Of a stretch of DNA of 64,000 bases, positions 1 to 11,332 are shown one piece after another. Below the pieces are notes generated by a model that searched no databases, was not told where the DNA came from, and was given only the letters and a program-made list of their open reading frames with translations. Where the stretch lies: the NCBI RefSeq assembly GCF_029892095.1, contig NZ_JARZAE010000004.1:434001-498000 (forward strand), in the 5' to 3' direction. The number at the start of each line of letters is the position of its first letter. The first letter of the stretch is position 1. The stretch comes from Kitasatospora sp. MAP12-44. GTDB taxonomy: Bacteria > Actinomycetota > Actinomycetes > Streptomycetales > Streptomycetaceae. Made by a program: the position numbers and the translations under genes.

Positions 1-1
1 C

Positions 2-163
2 CGGCTGGAGTCGAAGCAGTTGATCGAGCCGCTCGACGGGCAGGGGCGCCAGCGCCCGGTACGGCTGACGCCTGTGGGCCGTGAGGTGCTGGAGCGCGAA
101 CTGCGAACGATGGCGCGGGTGGCGAACGCCGGGCTGCGCAGCCTGGGGGTGAACCCGGCGTGA
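2..163 (+). CDS. PadR-family transcriptional regulator, C-terminal fragment (cut by window edge)
   Basis: An open frame enters from the left edge and stops at 161-163. The 53 visible residues end a winged-helix protein: the RxxPVRLTPVGREVLERE stretch is the wing and start of the last helix typical of PadR-like regulators. The stop overlaps the GTG start of the next gene by four bases, so the two are translationally coupled. PadR genes are often followed by a gene for a small membrane protein, and that is the arrangement here. The DNA-binding helix lies outside the window, so the family call rests on the C-terminus and the context. Confidence 0.6.
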   Translation, partial: RLESKQLIEPLDGQGRQRPVRLTPVGREVLERELRTMARVANAGLRSLGVNPA

Positions 164-948
164 GCGTCGTCGCCCGGAGCCTGGTCAGGCTCTACCCGGA
201 CGCCTTCCGCGAGCGCTGGGGTGCCATGGTGGAGGAGGAAGCCCGGGGCGCGGGCTGGAAGTCGTGGCCCAACCTGATCGCGGGCATCGCCGACATGTGG
301 CTGCACCCGGCGCTCTGGCCTGCCGACTCCCCGGCCCAGCGGCAGCGGCGGGTGGCGACCATGGGCATCACAGTCGCCCTCGCCGCCTGGCTCCTCAGTC
401 ATCTGGTGGCCGAGCAGGGCGGCCCGCTGCCTGCCTACGGCGTCCGCAGCGGCATCATGCACGGCTGCACCACCCTGCTGCTGCTCGGGATCGCGCTCGT
501 CGCGCCCAGGCCCCGGCCGAGCCTGGGCGCCGCAATCACACTGCTGCGCTGGGCGGTTCGGCGCCTCGCCGCGCCGACGGTGCTCGGCACGAGCATGGTG
601 GTCGTCGTCCACGGTGGCGTCGACGCGGCGGCCTCGCCGCCCACGCTGCGGACCGCCGTGGTGGCGGGCTGGTGGATCGCCCTGGGACTGGGTGCGATCC
701 AGATCCCCCGGATCTTCACCGGCGTCGGCGCGGACGCGGTCGTGCCGCCGCACCCTGGACGGCTCCGCCTCGGCGTGTGGACACTGGCCGCCGCCAGTGC
801 GACCGGGGGCGCGACCATCCTCGGCGTCTCCGTGGCCGGTGGCGGCTTCCATCTGCTCGCCGCCACCGTCGGCGTGGCCCTGCTGCTGCTGACGGCCGTG
901 TGCGCGGGCACCCTGCGCGACCTGCGCGACCTGACGTCAGCTCGCTGA
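160..948 (+). CDS. integral membrane protein paired with a PadR regulator
   Basis: This is a 262-residue protein. The N-terminal about 60 residues are soluble (RLYPDAFRERWG, then WPNLIAGIADMW), followed by about five or six hydrophobic segments spread over residues 65-255. The N-terminal pattern of a short amphipathic part before membrane helices is common in uncharacterised actinobacterial proteins encoded after PadR genes. The GTG start overlaps the stop of the PadR gene, so the gene probably belongs to that operon. No catalytic motif was recognised. It could be an accessory protein of a drug or peptide efflux system regulated by PadR, but nothing in the sequence proves this. Confidence 0.6.
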   Translation: MSVVARSLVRLYPDAFRERWGAMVEEEARGAGWKSWPNLIAGIADMWLHPALWPADSPAQRQRRVATMGITVALAAWLLSHLVAEQGGPLPAYGVRSGIMHGCTTLLLLGIALVAPRPRPSLGAAITLLRWAVRRLAAPTVLGTSMVVVVHGGVDAAASPPTLRTAVVAGWWIALGLGAIQIPRIFTGVGADAVVPPHPGRLRLGVWTLAAASATGGATILGVSVAGGGFHLLAATVGVALLLLTAVCAGTLRDLRDLTSAR

Positions 949-973
949 GCTGCAGACTGTCTGGACGGTTCTG

Positions 974-1744
974 ATGCCTGATCTGCTCCGTACTCTCTAC
1001 ACCCGCCGTCTGCGCCGCCAGGTCACGGCAGGCCCGCTGCCCAGGCACGTCGGGCTGATCATGGATGGCAACCGCCGCTGGGCCCGGCAGATGGGCATGG
1101 CCAACCCCAGCCTCGGCCACAAAGTCGGCGCCGAGCACGTCGAGGAGGTGCTGTCCTGGTGCGAAGCCCTGGGAATCAAGCACATCACCGTCTTCCTCTG
1201 CTCGACCGAGAACCTGCAGCGCCGGGGCGACGCCGAGGTCGCCTTCCTGATGCAGCTCATCGAACAGGTCGTGGCCGACCGGCTCACCCGGCCGGACGCC
1301 CGCTGGCAGGTGCACCTCGCCGGAATGCCCGACGCCCTGCCCGACAGCACGGCCCGGGCGCTCAAGGAGGCGGTCGAGGCCACCCGCACCTGTACCACCG
1401 GAGCCCACGTCACCCTCGCCGTCGGCTACGGCGGCCGACAGGAGGTCATCGACGCCTTGCGGGAGCTGATGTACGTGCGGGCCGAAGCCGGCGAGTCACT
1501 GACCGATGTCGCCGACACCCTGACCGTCGACGACATCGCACCGCACCTGTACACCGCCGGGCAGCCCGACCCGGACCTGGTCATCCGCACCAGTGGCGAA
1601 CAGCGGCTGTCGAACTTCCTGCTCTGGCAGAGCGCCTACTCGGAGCTGTACTTCTGCGAGGCCTACTGGCCCGCGTTCCGCGAAATCGACTTCCTGCGCG
1701 CCGTCCGCAGCTTCGCCGCAAGGCAGCGGCGTTACGGCGGCTGA
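974..1744 (+). CDS. cis-prenyltransferase (polyprenyl diphosphate synthase, UppS family)
   Basis: This 256-residue protein is the usual size for the undecaprenyl/Z-isoprenyl diphosphate synthase family, which condenses isopentenyl diphosphate with an allylic diphosphate in cis. The signature HVGLIMDGNRRWAR lies near residues 25-38; its Asp-Gly-Asn-Arg-Arg forms the diphosphate/Mg2+ site. VFLCSTENLQRR matches the family's S-T-E-N motif, and DLVIRTSGEQRLSNFLLWQSAYSE contains the conserved C-terminal R-T-S-G-E-x-R-x-S-N-F-L block. Actinomycetes carry several paralogues making different chain lengths (short Z-farnesyl versus C50/C55), and chain length cannot be read from sequence here. The gene is probably monocistronic and ends before a strong hairpin. 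Confidence 0.9.
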   Translation: MPDLLRTLYTRRLRRQVTAGPLPRHVGLIMDGNRRWARQMGMANPSLGHKVGAEHVEEVLSWCEALGIKHITVFLCSTENLQRRGDAEVAFLMQLIEQVVADRLTRPDARWQVHLAGMPDALPDSTARALKEAVEATRTCTTGAHVTLAVGYGGRQEVIDALRELMYVRAEAGESLTDVADTLTVDDIAPHLYTAGQPDPDLVIRTSGEQRLSNFLLWQSAYSELYFCEAYWPAFREIDFLRAVRSFAARQRRYGG

Positions 1745-1756
1745 GGGGGCTGAGGC

Positions 1757-1794
1757 GGCCGGGAGGGGAGGCGTCCTCGCCTCCCCTCCCGGCC
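1757..1794. terminator. bidirectional hairpin terminator between convergent genes
   Basis: A perfect 17-bp stem (arms 1757-1773 and 1778-1794) with a TCCT loop lies between the prenyltransferase gene, which ends at 1744, and the convergent collagenase gene, which ends at 1825. No clear U-tract follows, as is usual for actinomycete terminators. Confidence 0.8.
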
Positions 1795-1824
1795 GAAGCA
1801 GATGCAGATGCAGCCGATGCGGCG

Positions 1825-4482
1825 TCAGTACTGCGTGGACACCGTGACTCCACTGAAGTCGGTGGCGGCGTACAAGGAGATGTAGCGGTATCCGGCAGTG
1901 GTGTTGGTGACGGTGATGGTCTGGAAGTTGCCGGGGTTGGTCGACTCGGCCGTGTACGCGGTGGGGCTGGCCCAGGTGGTGGGGTTGTAGTACAGGTCCG
2001 CGTTACCGGTGCCGCCGCCGGCGCTGACGGTCAGCGTCGAGGTGCCGGCCGGCAGGTAGACGAAGAAGTAGTCGCTGTTCCCGGCGGTGGCCGACTCGTT
2101 GGCGCGCGAGCAGTTCTGGCCCATCGCACGGGTGTCGGTGGCCGTGCACGCGGGCAGGCTCCCGCCCCCGCTACCGAACACATAGCGCGTGCTCACGGTG
2201 ACCCCGCTGAACGCGGTGGCGGCGTGCAGGTCGATGTAGCGGAATCCGGCGGTCGCGTTGGTGCTGGTGACGCTGATGCTCTGGCCGGTGCCGGAGTTGG
2301 TCGACTCGGCCGTGTACGCGGTGGGCGAGGCCCAGGTGGCGGGGTTGTAGTACAGGTCCGCGTTACCGGTGCCGCCGCTGGTGCTGATGGTCAGCGTGGA
2401 GGTGCCGGCCGGCACGAAGACGAAGAGACTGTCGTCGTTGCCGGCGGTGGCCGACTCGTTGGTGCGGTAGCAGTTCTGGCCCATCGCGCGGGTGTCGGGG
2501 TCGGTGCAGGGGGTCGAGGGGCCGTTCGCGCCGACGTTGGCGAGCGCGTCGAGCCAGGCGTTGAAGTCGGCGTCGTAGGCGGTGCCGATGCTGTGGTAGA
2601 CGGCGTAGCCGCCCGCGTAGTCACCGGTGCGGAAGTGGCTGAGCATGTTGCTGATGTCCGCGGGGTGCTTCTCGAACATGTACCGCACCGCGAGGTAGCC
2701 CCACGGGTAGGTGCGGGTCTGGTCGGAGTTGTCGTACGTGCTCTGGAAGAGCGTGCTGAGGTTGTACGTGTGCTGGCTGGCTTGGGTGACAGCGTCGGTG
2801 TCGGTCACACCGCGGTAGCTGTAGGAGACGTACTCGGCCTGGCCCTCGATCCACCAGATGTCCGGCACGGTGATCTCCGTGGCGAAGGTGCCCTTCATGT
2901 CGTAGGCGCCCTGCATCAGGTGCGTGAACTCGTGGTTGAGGTTCCAGACCCGCGCCGGGAAGCCGTTGTCCGCGGGCCACTGGTACTGGATGGAGACGGG
3001 CTGGTTGGTGGGGTCGGTGATGTTCCCGGACAGCGTCTCGCCGCCGTTGTTGGTGCTGTTGCCGAAGATCCAGCTGGAGTAGGTCTGGTAGTCCCTGGAG
3101 CTCGCGAAGATGGCGAGTCGGACGTGCGTCTCGTACTGGCCGGGGATCGGGCTGGTGACCTTGTCCAGGTTCTGGAAGTACGGGATCTCGCTCTGCAGGC
3201 TCGTGCAGACGGCCGTCAGGTCCGAGGCGGTGAGCGCCTGCGTCAGCAGGGTGATCGTCGGACCGCAGGCCGTCGTGGTCGGCAGTGAGGCCGCGCTGAG
3301 CTGGGCCGCGAAGTTGCAGGTGCCGTAGTACGAGCACTGGGCCTGGTCGTAGGAGGCGGTCATCCCACCGACCCCGACCCACAGTGGCGCCGACGTACCG
3401 GTGATCGCCGAGGCGCCCAGCAGCCCCTTCACCAGGGGACGGACCTTGGCCTGCAGCGCGGCCGTGTCCAGGAAGCGGGCGGTTTCGGTGCCCGCGTTGG
3501 AGTCCAGGTAGGACGAGGACCCGCTCAAGGCGGACTGGTGGTTCAGCGCGAACGCGTTCAGTGTGTCGATGATGCTCGGGTCGGCGGTGACCGCCGTGAT
3601 GAACGCGGGGTTCTGGTGGCCGCGGAAGATCGGGGTGAAGACGTCGTTGACGGCCGCGTCCATGCTGGCGTACGCGTCGTAGGAGCTGTTGTAGGCGTTG
3701 AGCACCTGCTTGTAGGTGCTCAGATAGCGGGCCTGCTCGTTGGCACTGTCCGTCAGGACGATGGCGTCGCCCACGACGCCGCCGTTGGCCGCGCTGACGT
3801 CCATGAAGTGCGGGGATGCCACGAAGGCGTCCAGGGCTCCCTCGATGGCCGTCGCCAGGGTCGGACCGTACGTCCCGACGTCGGTGGGGTGGTAGAACTG
3901 AACGTAGTAGCCGGCGCGCAGGAAGAGCTCGAGCTGCCACACGTTGGTGGAGTTGTCGCCGGGGTAGGCGGCGGAGGCGCTCTTGAAGGCGTTGGCCACG
4001 GTGACCATCTGCGCTTCGTCGAAGACGCTGTGCGCGTCGGAACCGGTGAGGGTGAACAGCGAGTTGACGCAGTCCATGGTGGAGGACTGGACGTAGGCGG
4101 CCAGCGCGGATCCGGACCGGCTGCCGAAGTCGACGGCCGTGCAGGACTGCGCCGCCGCGAGGGCCGCGGGCTTCGAGTGCGCCGCGGGCTTCGGGGGCAC
4201 GGCGGGCTTCGACGCCGTCGCCGGGCTGACCGGGGGCTGCTTGGCGGGGTCGAGCCGCTGGCCGCGGACGTCGGCCTGCGTGGACGGGCCGGTGTTGGCG
4301 CCGAGCGGTGCCGACGCCTGGGGCGCGGTCGCGGGCGCGGTCGCGGTGCTGGCGGGAGCGCTGGTCGGGGACTTCGGGCCGGTTGCGGCGAACGACGGCG
4401 GAGCCAGCAGACCGGCCGTTGCTATGCCGGCCGCCACCGTGGCGGCCAGGAATCTGGGCAGGGCGAATCGATGGCGCATCAA
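1825..4482 (-). CDS. secreted M9-family collagenase with two C-terminal PPC domains
   Basis: This is an 885-residue secreted zinc metalloprotease. It opens with a Sec signal (basic MMRHRFALPRF, a hydrophobic stretch and an Ala-rich cleavage region) and then a Pro/Ala/Thr-rich linker to about residue 110. The zinc site HEFTH is at residues 516-520, with the gluzincin glutamate about 30 residues later in WWIEGQAEY, as in Vibrio/Clostridium-type collagenases. The N-terminal helical repeat region matches the M9 activator domain. Two bacterial pre-peptidase C-terminal (PPC) domains follow in tandem. Each begins CxxxDTRAMGQNC and contains GxGNADLYYNP, so they are near duplicates. An ATG start with GGAG-type spacing was chosen. 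It lies downstream of LysR and glycosidase genes on the same strand. Confidence 0.92.
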   Translation of the reverse strand: MMRHRFALPRFLAATVAAGIATAGLLAPPSFAATGPKSPTSAPASTATAPATAPQASAPLGANTGPSTQADVRGQRLDPAKQPPVSPATASKPAVPPKPAAHSKPAALAAAQSCTAVDFGSRSGSALAAYVQSSTMDCVNSLFTLTGSDAHSVFDEAQMVTVANAFKSASAAYPGDNSTNVWQLELFLRAGYYVQFYHPTDVGTYGPTLATAIEGALDAFVASPHFMDVSAANGGVVGDAIVLTDSANEQARYLSTYKQVLNAYNSSYDAYASMDAAVNDVFTPIFRGHQNPAFITAVTADPSIIDTLNAFALNHQSALSGSSSYLDSNAGTETARFLDTAALQAKVRPLVKGLLGASAITGTSAPLWVGVGGMTASYDQAQCSYYGTCNFAAQLSAASLPTTTACGPTITLLTQALTASDLTAVCTSLQSEIPYFQNLDKVTSPIPGQYETHVRLAIFASSRDYQTYSSWIFGNSTNNGGETLSGNITDPTNQPVSIQYQWPADNGFPARVWNLNHEFTHLMQGAYDMKGTFATEITVPDIWWIEGQAEYVSYSYRGVTDTDAVTQASQHTYNLSTLFQSTYDNSDQTRTYPWGYLAVRYMFEKHPADISNMLSHFRTGDYAGGYAVYHSIGTAYDADFNAWLDALANVGANGPSTPCTDPDTRAMGQNCYRTNESATAGNDDSLFVFVPAGTSTLTISTSGGTGNADLYYNPATWASPTAYTAESTNSGTGQSISVTSTNATAGFRYIDLHAATAFSGVTVSTRYVFGSGGGSLPACTATDTRAMGQNCSRANESATAGNSDYFFVYLPAGTSTLTVSAGGGTGNADLYYNPTTWASPTAYTAESTNPGNFQTITVTNTTAGYRYISLYAATDFSGVTVSTQY

Positions 4483-4594
4483 TGCTCCTGAGCGACGTGG
4501 GGGTACGCCTCGGAAGAGTGGGGTGGGTGAGACGTGACATGTAACATCTCACTGACCCTGGCCGCTGACAACGCACTGCGTGATAGCACCTCGT

Positions 4595-4625
4595 GTGAGC
4601 GGTGATAACGCCGTGAGCGGTGATA
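4595..4625. repeat. 18-bp-period tandem repeat in the collagenase upstream region
   Basis: GTGAGCGGTGATA occurs at 4595-4607 and again at 4613-4625, with a weaker third GTGATAGC at about 4580. It lies in the 148-base gap between the LysR stop (4631) and the collagenase start (4482), both on the minus strand. It may be a regulator binding array for the collagenase promoter; the adjacent LysR protein is the obvious candidate. This is inference. Confidence 0.4.
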
Positions 4626-4630
4626 GCCGA

Positions 4631-5593
4631 TCAGGGGCGAGGCGCTCTGAACTTCCGCGCGGACCACGGCTGGAGGTGCGGCACCTGGACGGAGAGGTCG
4701 CGGTAGGCCGCGGTCGCGCACCGGTGCACGGTCCCGACGATCTCATCGGCCACCCCGCCCAGCTGCCAGGCCAGCACATAGCGGCACCAAACCGGCCTGC
4801 CGGTCAGGGGTTTGACCACCACGCCGACGGAGGGAGGAAAGGTCGCCTGCACGACCGCGACGCCCAGCCCGGCGGCCACCAGGTCCTGCAACTGGCGCTG
4901 GTCACCGAGGAACTGGTGCACGGTGCCCGGGTGGAATCCGGCGGCCTGACAGGCCACATAGAAGACCTCGGGCCAGCCGGCGCCGTCGTCGGGTGTCACG
5001 AACCAGGCGTCCTCGGCCAGTTCGGACAGCGAGACCTCGATCCGGTGGGCCAGCCGATGGTCCGCGGGCAGCGCCACGAACGACGGCTCGGTGACGATCC
5101 CGCGATGCGCGACCGCGTCGGAGTGCTGCAACTCCCTTCCGGGATAGTCCGTTCCGATCGCGGCGTCCAGTTCACCGGCCTCCAGGAGCTCGACGATCTC
5201 CGCCGAGGAATAGACCGAACTGACCGTCAGCGCCAGATCCGGCAGCGCCTTGCGGATCCGGGCGACCAGACCGGACAGGATCGGGGTGTTGGTCGCGGCC
5301 AGCCGCAGGACCCGGCCGGCCCCGGCGGCGTCCCCGGCCGGGCGCCGACCGATGGCGTCCACCTGGGCGAGCACGTCACGAGCCTGGGCGACGACCTCCA
5401 CCCCGAACGGCGTCGGGACCGCCCCGGCCCGGCTGCGGAGGAACAGCTCCCCGCCGAAATAGCCCTCGATCCGCTGGAGTTGGGTACTCACGGCAGGCTG
5501 CGAGTAGCCCAGGAGAGCCGCCGCGCGGCGCAGGCCACCGGTGTCGGCGATCGCACAGACCAACCGCAGATGACGAAGCTCCAGCTGTTCCAT
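4631..5593 (-). CDS. LysR-family transcriptional regulator
   Basis: The protein has about 320 residues, the normal LTTR length. The N-terminal helix-turn-helix reads LRHLRLVCAIADTGGLRRAA, then GYSQPAVSTQLQRIE, which is the classic LysR pattern. The remainder is the LysR substrate-binding fold with the usual small-ligand effector pocket. The start at 5593 (MEQLELRHL) is preferred because GGAG lies five bases upstream and family members begin this way. An in-frame ATG at 5635 overlaps the stop of the upstream glycosidase gene as ATGA and could allow translational coupling. It probably controls the flanking glycosidase and/or collagenase genes; the effector is unknown. Confidence 0.9.
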   Translation of the reverse strand: MEQLELRHLRLVCAIADTGGLRRAAALLGYSQPAVSTQLQRIEGYFGGELFLRSRAGAVPTPFGVEVVAQARDVLAQVDAIGRRPAGDAAGAGRVLRLAATNTPILSGLVARIRKALPDLALTVSSVYSSAEIVELLEAGELDAAIGTDYPGRELQHSDAVAHRGIVTEPSFVALPADHRLAHRIEVSLSELAEDAWFVTPDDGAGWPEVFYVACQAAGFHPGTVHQFLGDQRQLQDLVAAGLGVAVVQATFPPSVGVVVKPLTGRPVWCRYVLAWQLGGVADEIVGTVHRCATAAYRDLSVQVPHLQPWSARKFRAPRP

Positions 5594-5631
5594 CGTTGCT
5601 CCGTGACGTGTCGATCGGTGCGGTCGCGAGC

Positions 5632-7854
<2,223 letters not shown>

Positions 7855-8104
7855 TCAGTGAGGTGGGTGCGGACGACGTGGGGACGACGTGCGGACGATG
7901 GCGGCTGAACACCTGTGCGGTATACGAAACGCAGAACGCGGAGAACCCGTCAAGGGTGCGACCGCCCGGGAGCAGGTGGGCGCCGAACTCATCCGCTGTT
8001 ACCGAGTCGTCCTCCTGACGTTCAGTCCCCGTATCTCCCTCCTTGTGCCGTGCCGGATTTGCTGAGCCGATCCATCTGCGCGGCAGTTCGAGGAAGGCAC
8101 CCTC

Positions 8105-9334
8105 ATGACCAGCTGGACCCGGCCAGGAAGCGCGATCGCGGCGATCGCCCTCCTCCCCGCGCTGCTCGCCACCTCCGCCTGCGGTGGCTCGGCGAGTGCC
8201 GCCGCCGACTACGCGGTGATGACGTGGTCCCCGTCCGGCACCGGCGCCTTCGACCGGCCCGGGGTGACCGCGCTGGCGGAGGTCATCGGCCAGAGCGTGA
8301 ACGCCAAGGGCGGGCTGAACGGGCACCACCTGCGGGTGATCACCTGCAACGAGCACAACACGGTGGACGGCGGCACCGCCTGCGTGCGGCAGGCGGTGGA
8401 CGCCAAGGTGATCGCCGTCATCGGCTCCTACAGCCTGAACAGCGACAGTCTGCTGCCCGGCCTGGAGGAGGCCAGGATCCCCTACATCGGCGGATACGGC
8501 CTCTCCGCCGCCGAGTTCAGCAGCCCGCTCTCCTACCCGGTGGCCGGCGGCACCCCGACGCTGATCGCCGGCAACGGCCGCCAGCTGGTCGCGGCCGGGT
8601 GCCGGACGATCGCGCTGGTCCGCCCGGACACCGAGGCCGGCGACACGCTCACCGGATACCTCGGCAGCGCGCTGCGACCGGACGGGGTCAAGCTGGTGGA
8701 CGTCCGGGTCAGCGAGCAGTCGCCCGACTACGCCGACGCGGCCCGCAAGGCGCTCGGCGACGACCAGCCGGGCACCTGCGCGAGTGACGCGCTCGCCCCC
8801 GCGCAGAGTGCGAAACTGCTCGACGCGTACCGGAAGTTGGCCCCCCAGCACACGCTGCTGGGCGCGCTGATCGGCAGCGTCCCGCAGTCCGTCGTCGGCT
8901 CCCAGGGCGCCGCCGGCGGCCCGTTGGACAACGCGTACGTGGCCGGCTGGTACCCGCCCACCTCCTCGCACGCCTGGGACGCGCTGCGCGCCATGGTGGG
9001 CGGCGACAACCGGATCGACCCCTCGGACCTCGCGGTGCAGACCACCTGGGTCGCCTACCAGGTCTTCCTGCAGGCCACCCAACACCTCCAGGACGCCGGC
9101 ACGCCGCTGACCGCGAAGTCGCTGCGCGACCAGCTGGACAGCGGGGACACGCTCGACACCGGGGGCGTGACACCCCCGCTCAGCTGGGGCGCGATGCTGC
9201 CCAGCAGCGACTCGCCGCGACTGGTGAACACCTGGATCACCTATCAGCAGGTGAAGGCGGGTCAGCTGACAGAACAGCAGAGCGGCTTCCTGGACATGCG
9301 CTGGGTGCTGACCGGGGGCACGCCGCCACAGTGA
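8105..9334 (+). CDS. ABC-transporter substrate-binding lipoprotein, branched-chain amino acid type (Peripla_BP_6-like)
   Basis: A 409-residue lipoprotein: a hydrophobic signal peptide ends in the lipobox LLATSAC, with the modified Cys near residue 26. The rest resembles LivJ-type type I periplasmic-binding proteins (GQSVNAKGGLNGHHL, ITCNEHNTVDGGTACVRQAV, VIAVIGSYSLNSDSLLP, YPVAGG). Such proteins capture amino acids or other small solutes, and some act as sensors without a transporter. No permease or ATPase gene is adjacent, so it is either an orphan or serves a distant transporter. It is divergent from the glycosidase gene across a 259-base gap in which no clear element was seen. Confidence 0.8.
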   Translation: MTSWTRPGSAIAAIALLPALLATSACGGSASAAADYAVMTWSPSGTGAFDRPGVTALAEVIGQSVNAKGGLNGHHLRVITCNEHNTVDGGTACVRQAVDAKVIAVIGSYSLNSDSLLPGLEEARIPYIGGYGLSAAEFSSPLSYPVAGGTPTLIAGNGRQLVAAGCRTIALVRPDTEAGDTLTGYLGSALRPDGVKLVDVRVSEQSPDYADAARKALGDDQPGTCASDALAPAQSAKLLDAYRKLAPQHTLLGALIGSVPQSVVGSQGAAGGPLDNAYVAGWYPPTSSHAWDALRAMVGGDNRIDPSDLAVQTTWVAYQVFLQATQHLQDAGTPLTAKSLRDQLDSGDTLDTGGVTPPLSWGAMLPSSDSPRLVNTWITYQQVKAGQLTEQQSGFLDMRWVLTGGTPPQ

Positions 9335-9378
9335 GCCGGCCGTCCACCGGGGGACCGTCCACAGCGGGAACGCAAAGA

Positions 9379-9418
9379 GAGGGGGCCCGGCGCGCGGTCG
9401 CGCGTCGGGCCCCCTCCT
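9379..9418. terminator. strong G+C hairpin terminator
   Basis: A long stem (GAGGGGGCCCG... pairing with ...CGGGCCCCCTC, nearly perfect with one mismatch) is followed by TTCCCCC. It ends the lipoprotein gene and may also serve the convergent SLT gene. Confidence 0.8.
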
Positions 9419-9572
9419 TCCCCCCGCCCCGGGATGCCCTGTCCGGCGCCCGGGGCGCTGCGGAAGTGGCTTGGCGGGGAGGCGAGGCCGGACCGCTTTC
9501 GGGGTCGGCCTCGCCGGGGGTGCCCCCTTGGGTGGGTCAGGGGGCTGGTTCAGGGTGGTGGGGCTGGTCGGC

Positions 9573-9971
9573 TTAGTACCAGTGGTGGGTCTGCCAGAAC
9601 GCCCAGGCGGCGTTCGGGCTGCCGTAGCGGGAGTCCATGTAGCTCAGGCCCCACTTGATCTGGGTGGCGGGGTTGGTCTTCCAGTCGGCCCCGGCGGAGG
9701 CCATCTTGGAGCCGGGCAGGGCCTGGACCAGGCCGTACGCGCCGGAGGAGGCGTTGGTGGCGGAGACGTTCCAGCTGCTCTCGTGCGAGACGATCTGCTC
9801 GAACGAGGCCAGCTGGCCGGCCGGGACGATCTGCGCGGCGATGGCCTGCGCGGAGGTGGCGGGGGTCGCGGCGTTGGCGGCGGGCGCGGCCAGGCCGGCC
9901 AGGCCGGCGATTCCGGCGGCGGTGGCGAGCAGGGCAGCCGAGGTACGCATACGGGTGGAGAAAATTCGCAT
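9573..9971 (-). CDS. secreted transglycosylase-like (SLT domain) protein
   Basis: A 132-residue protein: signal peptide (MRIFSTRMRTSAALLATAAG to ...PAANA), then a compact lytic-transglycosylase fold. The motif FEQIVSHESSWN carries the catalytic-type Glu. It is followed by SGAYGLVQALPGSKM and a C-terminus ending AWAFWQTHHWY, as in the small SLT proteins that Streptomyces secretes to remodel peptidoglycan, relatives of resuscitation-promoting factors. The ATG at 9971 was chosen; an internal ATG at 9950 is possible but has no better ribosome site. The gene is monocistronic with a structured 5' region. Confidence 0.85.
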   Translation of the reverse strand: MRIFSTRMRTSAALLATAAGIAGLAGLAAPAANAATPATSAQAIAAQIVPAGQLASFEQIVSHESSWNVSATNASSGAYGLVQALPGSKMASAGADWKTNPATQIKWGLSYMDSRYGSPNAAWAFWQTHHWY

Positions 9972-10090
9972 GGGGAAGAAAGCCTCAATCGGTTGGCTGC
10001 GCTCCCGTCCGCCTGAACCGTCGGCCGGACAGGGCCGAGGGGGTCGGGACGGGGCGCGGGCACCTCATGGAGTGCGAGGGCCTGAACGGG

Positions 10091-10118
10091 CGCCGCAGCG
10101 TGACAGGTTGCTGCGGCG
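10091..10118 (-). other. hairpin in the long 5' region of the SLT gene
   Basis: CGCCGCAGC (10091-10099) and GCTGCGGCG (10110-10118) form a perfect 9-bp stem with a 10-base loop, about 120 bases upstream of the SLT start on its strand. The whole gene-free stretch 9972-10472 holds little else that I can recognise: a C-rich tract at 10300-10350, and the intergenic end of the convergently placed peptidase gene. Cell-wall hydrolase genes of streptomycetes often have riboswitch leaders, but the conserved c-di-AMP riboswitch motifs were not found here. Confidence 0.4.
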
Positions 10119-10472
10119 TCTGGCGACTACGCCATTGTTAGCGGGCCGCCCGCCGCCCGCCAAGACCCCCAATTACGACGCCAGGTCGTAGTAAACATCG
10201 AATTCCGCCCGGATCTGGGCATCCCCGATCCAGGGCCCGATCACGATCCAAACCTTTCAATTCGGATCATTTCGGACATTTTTTGGGGCTCTCGCAGGCC
10301 CCGATCCCCCGCCACGCCCCGCCTCACGCACCCGAGCCACCCCGCACACCCCGTCGCCACCCGCCCGTCGAGCCGCTGGAAAAGACGATCAACTATGCGC
10401 CGTCGTAGACCCCGAAGCCGCTGTGAGCACCCTCACCCCCCGCACCCGCCCACAGCCCGCAGTGGGCGGCTC

Positions 10473-11213
10473 CTAGCGACGCGGCGTCGGCAGCCGGCGC
10501 GGTTCGAGGCGCTCCTCGACCGCCGAGTCGCCCTCGCGTACGACGACGTAGGCGCCCTTGCCCGCCCTCTCCGTGACAGCCTCGACGAGCTCGGTCCCGT
10601 GGTAGACCAGGCCCACCCCGTCGTCGGAGCAGTGCGTGACGGGCAGGGTGCCATCCGCGACGAGCCGGTGCACCAGCGGACGGCGCCCCTGGTCGCTGTC
10701 GTAGTGGACACCGTTGCCGTAGGGAAGGAGACCGAGTGCGTTGGTGAGCGGCCGCAGCTCGCGCCCGAAGGAGTCGGTGGGGCCGCCCTGGAACCAGCAG
10801 ATCGAGCCCGCGCTGACGCCGCTGAGCACGACACCGGCCTCCCAGGCGCGGCGGAAGATCGCGTCGAGCCCGTGGACGCGCCACACCGCCAGCAGATTGG
10901 CGACCGAACCGCCCATGACCCAGACGACGTCCTGGTCGAGGACCGCGCCCTCGATGTCGTCGAGGTTCGGCATGGGGAAGAGGTGCAGCGGCGTCAGGTC
11001 GAAACCGGCGACCCGGGCAGCCTCGGTCATGCGTGCGGTGAAGTGCTCGGCGTCGCCGATCGCCGTACCGACGTACATCACCCGCGGTCGGCGTCCGTGG
11101 GATCCGGACAGGTCGACGGCATGGTGCACGAGGGCGTCGAAGGCCACCATCGTGCGATCTCCGGGGCGGTGACCACCAGAGGTGGCGAGGATGGTCGGCT
11201 CTGAGGCGGTCAT
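10473..11213 (-). CDS. peptidase E-like protein (S51 family, dipeptidase E/cyanophycinase fold)
   Basis: This is about 246 residues, close to family length. LATSGGHRPG opens the fold. GVSAGSICWFQGG holds the nucleophile Ser of the S51 GxSAG motif, preceded by VVWVMGGSVANLL and followed by the GLLPYGNGVHYDSDQGRR block. Members cleave Asp-X dipeptides in the cytoplasm. The start at 11213 (MTASEPTILATSGG) is preferred over 11231 because an AAGG site is suitably placed and the conserved strand begins at once. It stands alone between the SLT gene and a divergent small gene. Confidence 0.87.
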   Translation of the reverse strand: MTASEPTILATSGGHRPGDRTMVAFDALVHHAVDLSGSHGRRPRVMYVGTAIGDAEHFTARMTEAARVAGFDLTPLHLFPMPNLDDIEGAVLDQDVVWVMGGSVANLLAVWRVHGLDAIFRRAWEAGVVLSGVSAGSICWFQGGPTDSFGRELRPLTNALGLLPYGNGVHYDSDQGRRPLVHRLVADGTLPVTHCSDDGVGLVYHGTELVEAVTERAGKGAYVVVREGDSAVEERLEPRRLPTPRR

Positions 11214-11332
11214 GGCTCGCGACCTTACCAAGTGCCCGGCACAGCCCGGACGGTGGGCATTGCGGTCCGCCGGATTCGGCGGAGTGGCACGGCTCGAAGA
11301 GAGCTCCGCGGCGGCGACAGTAGAGTGCGCGG

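Noticed and set aside
9972..10200. c-di-AMP (ydaO-type) riboswitch before the SLT gene
   Set aside because: The gene type fits, and the stretch near 9980-10015 loosely recalls the 3' end of the motif. The conserved GGGGACC and GGGGUGAAU blocks are missing, so only the hairpin is reported.
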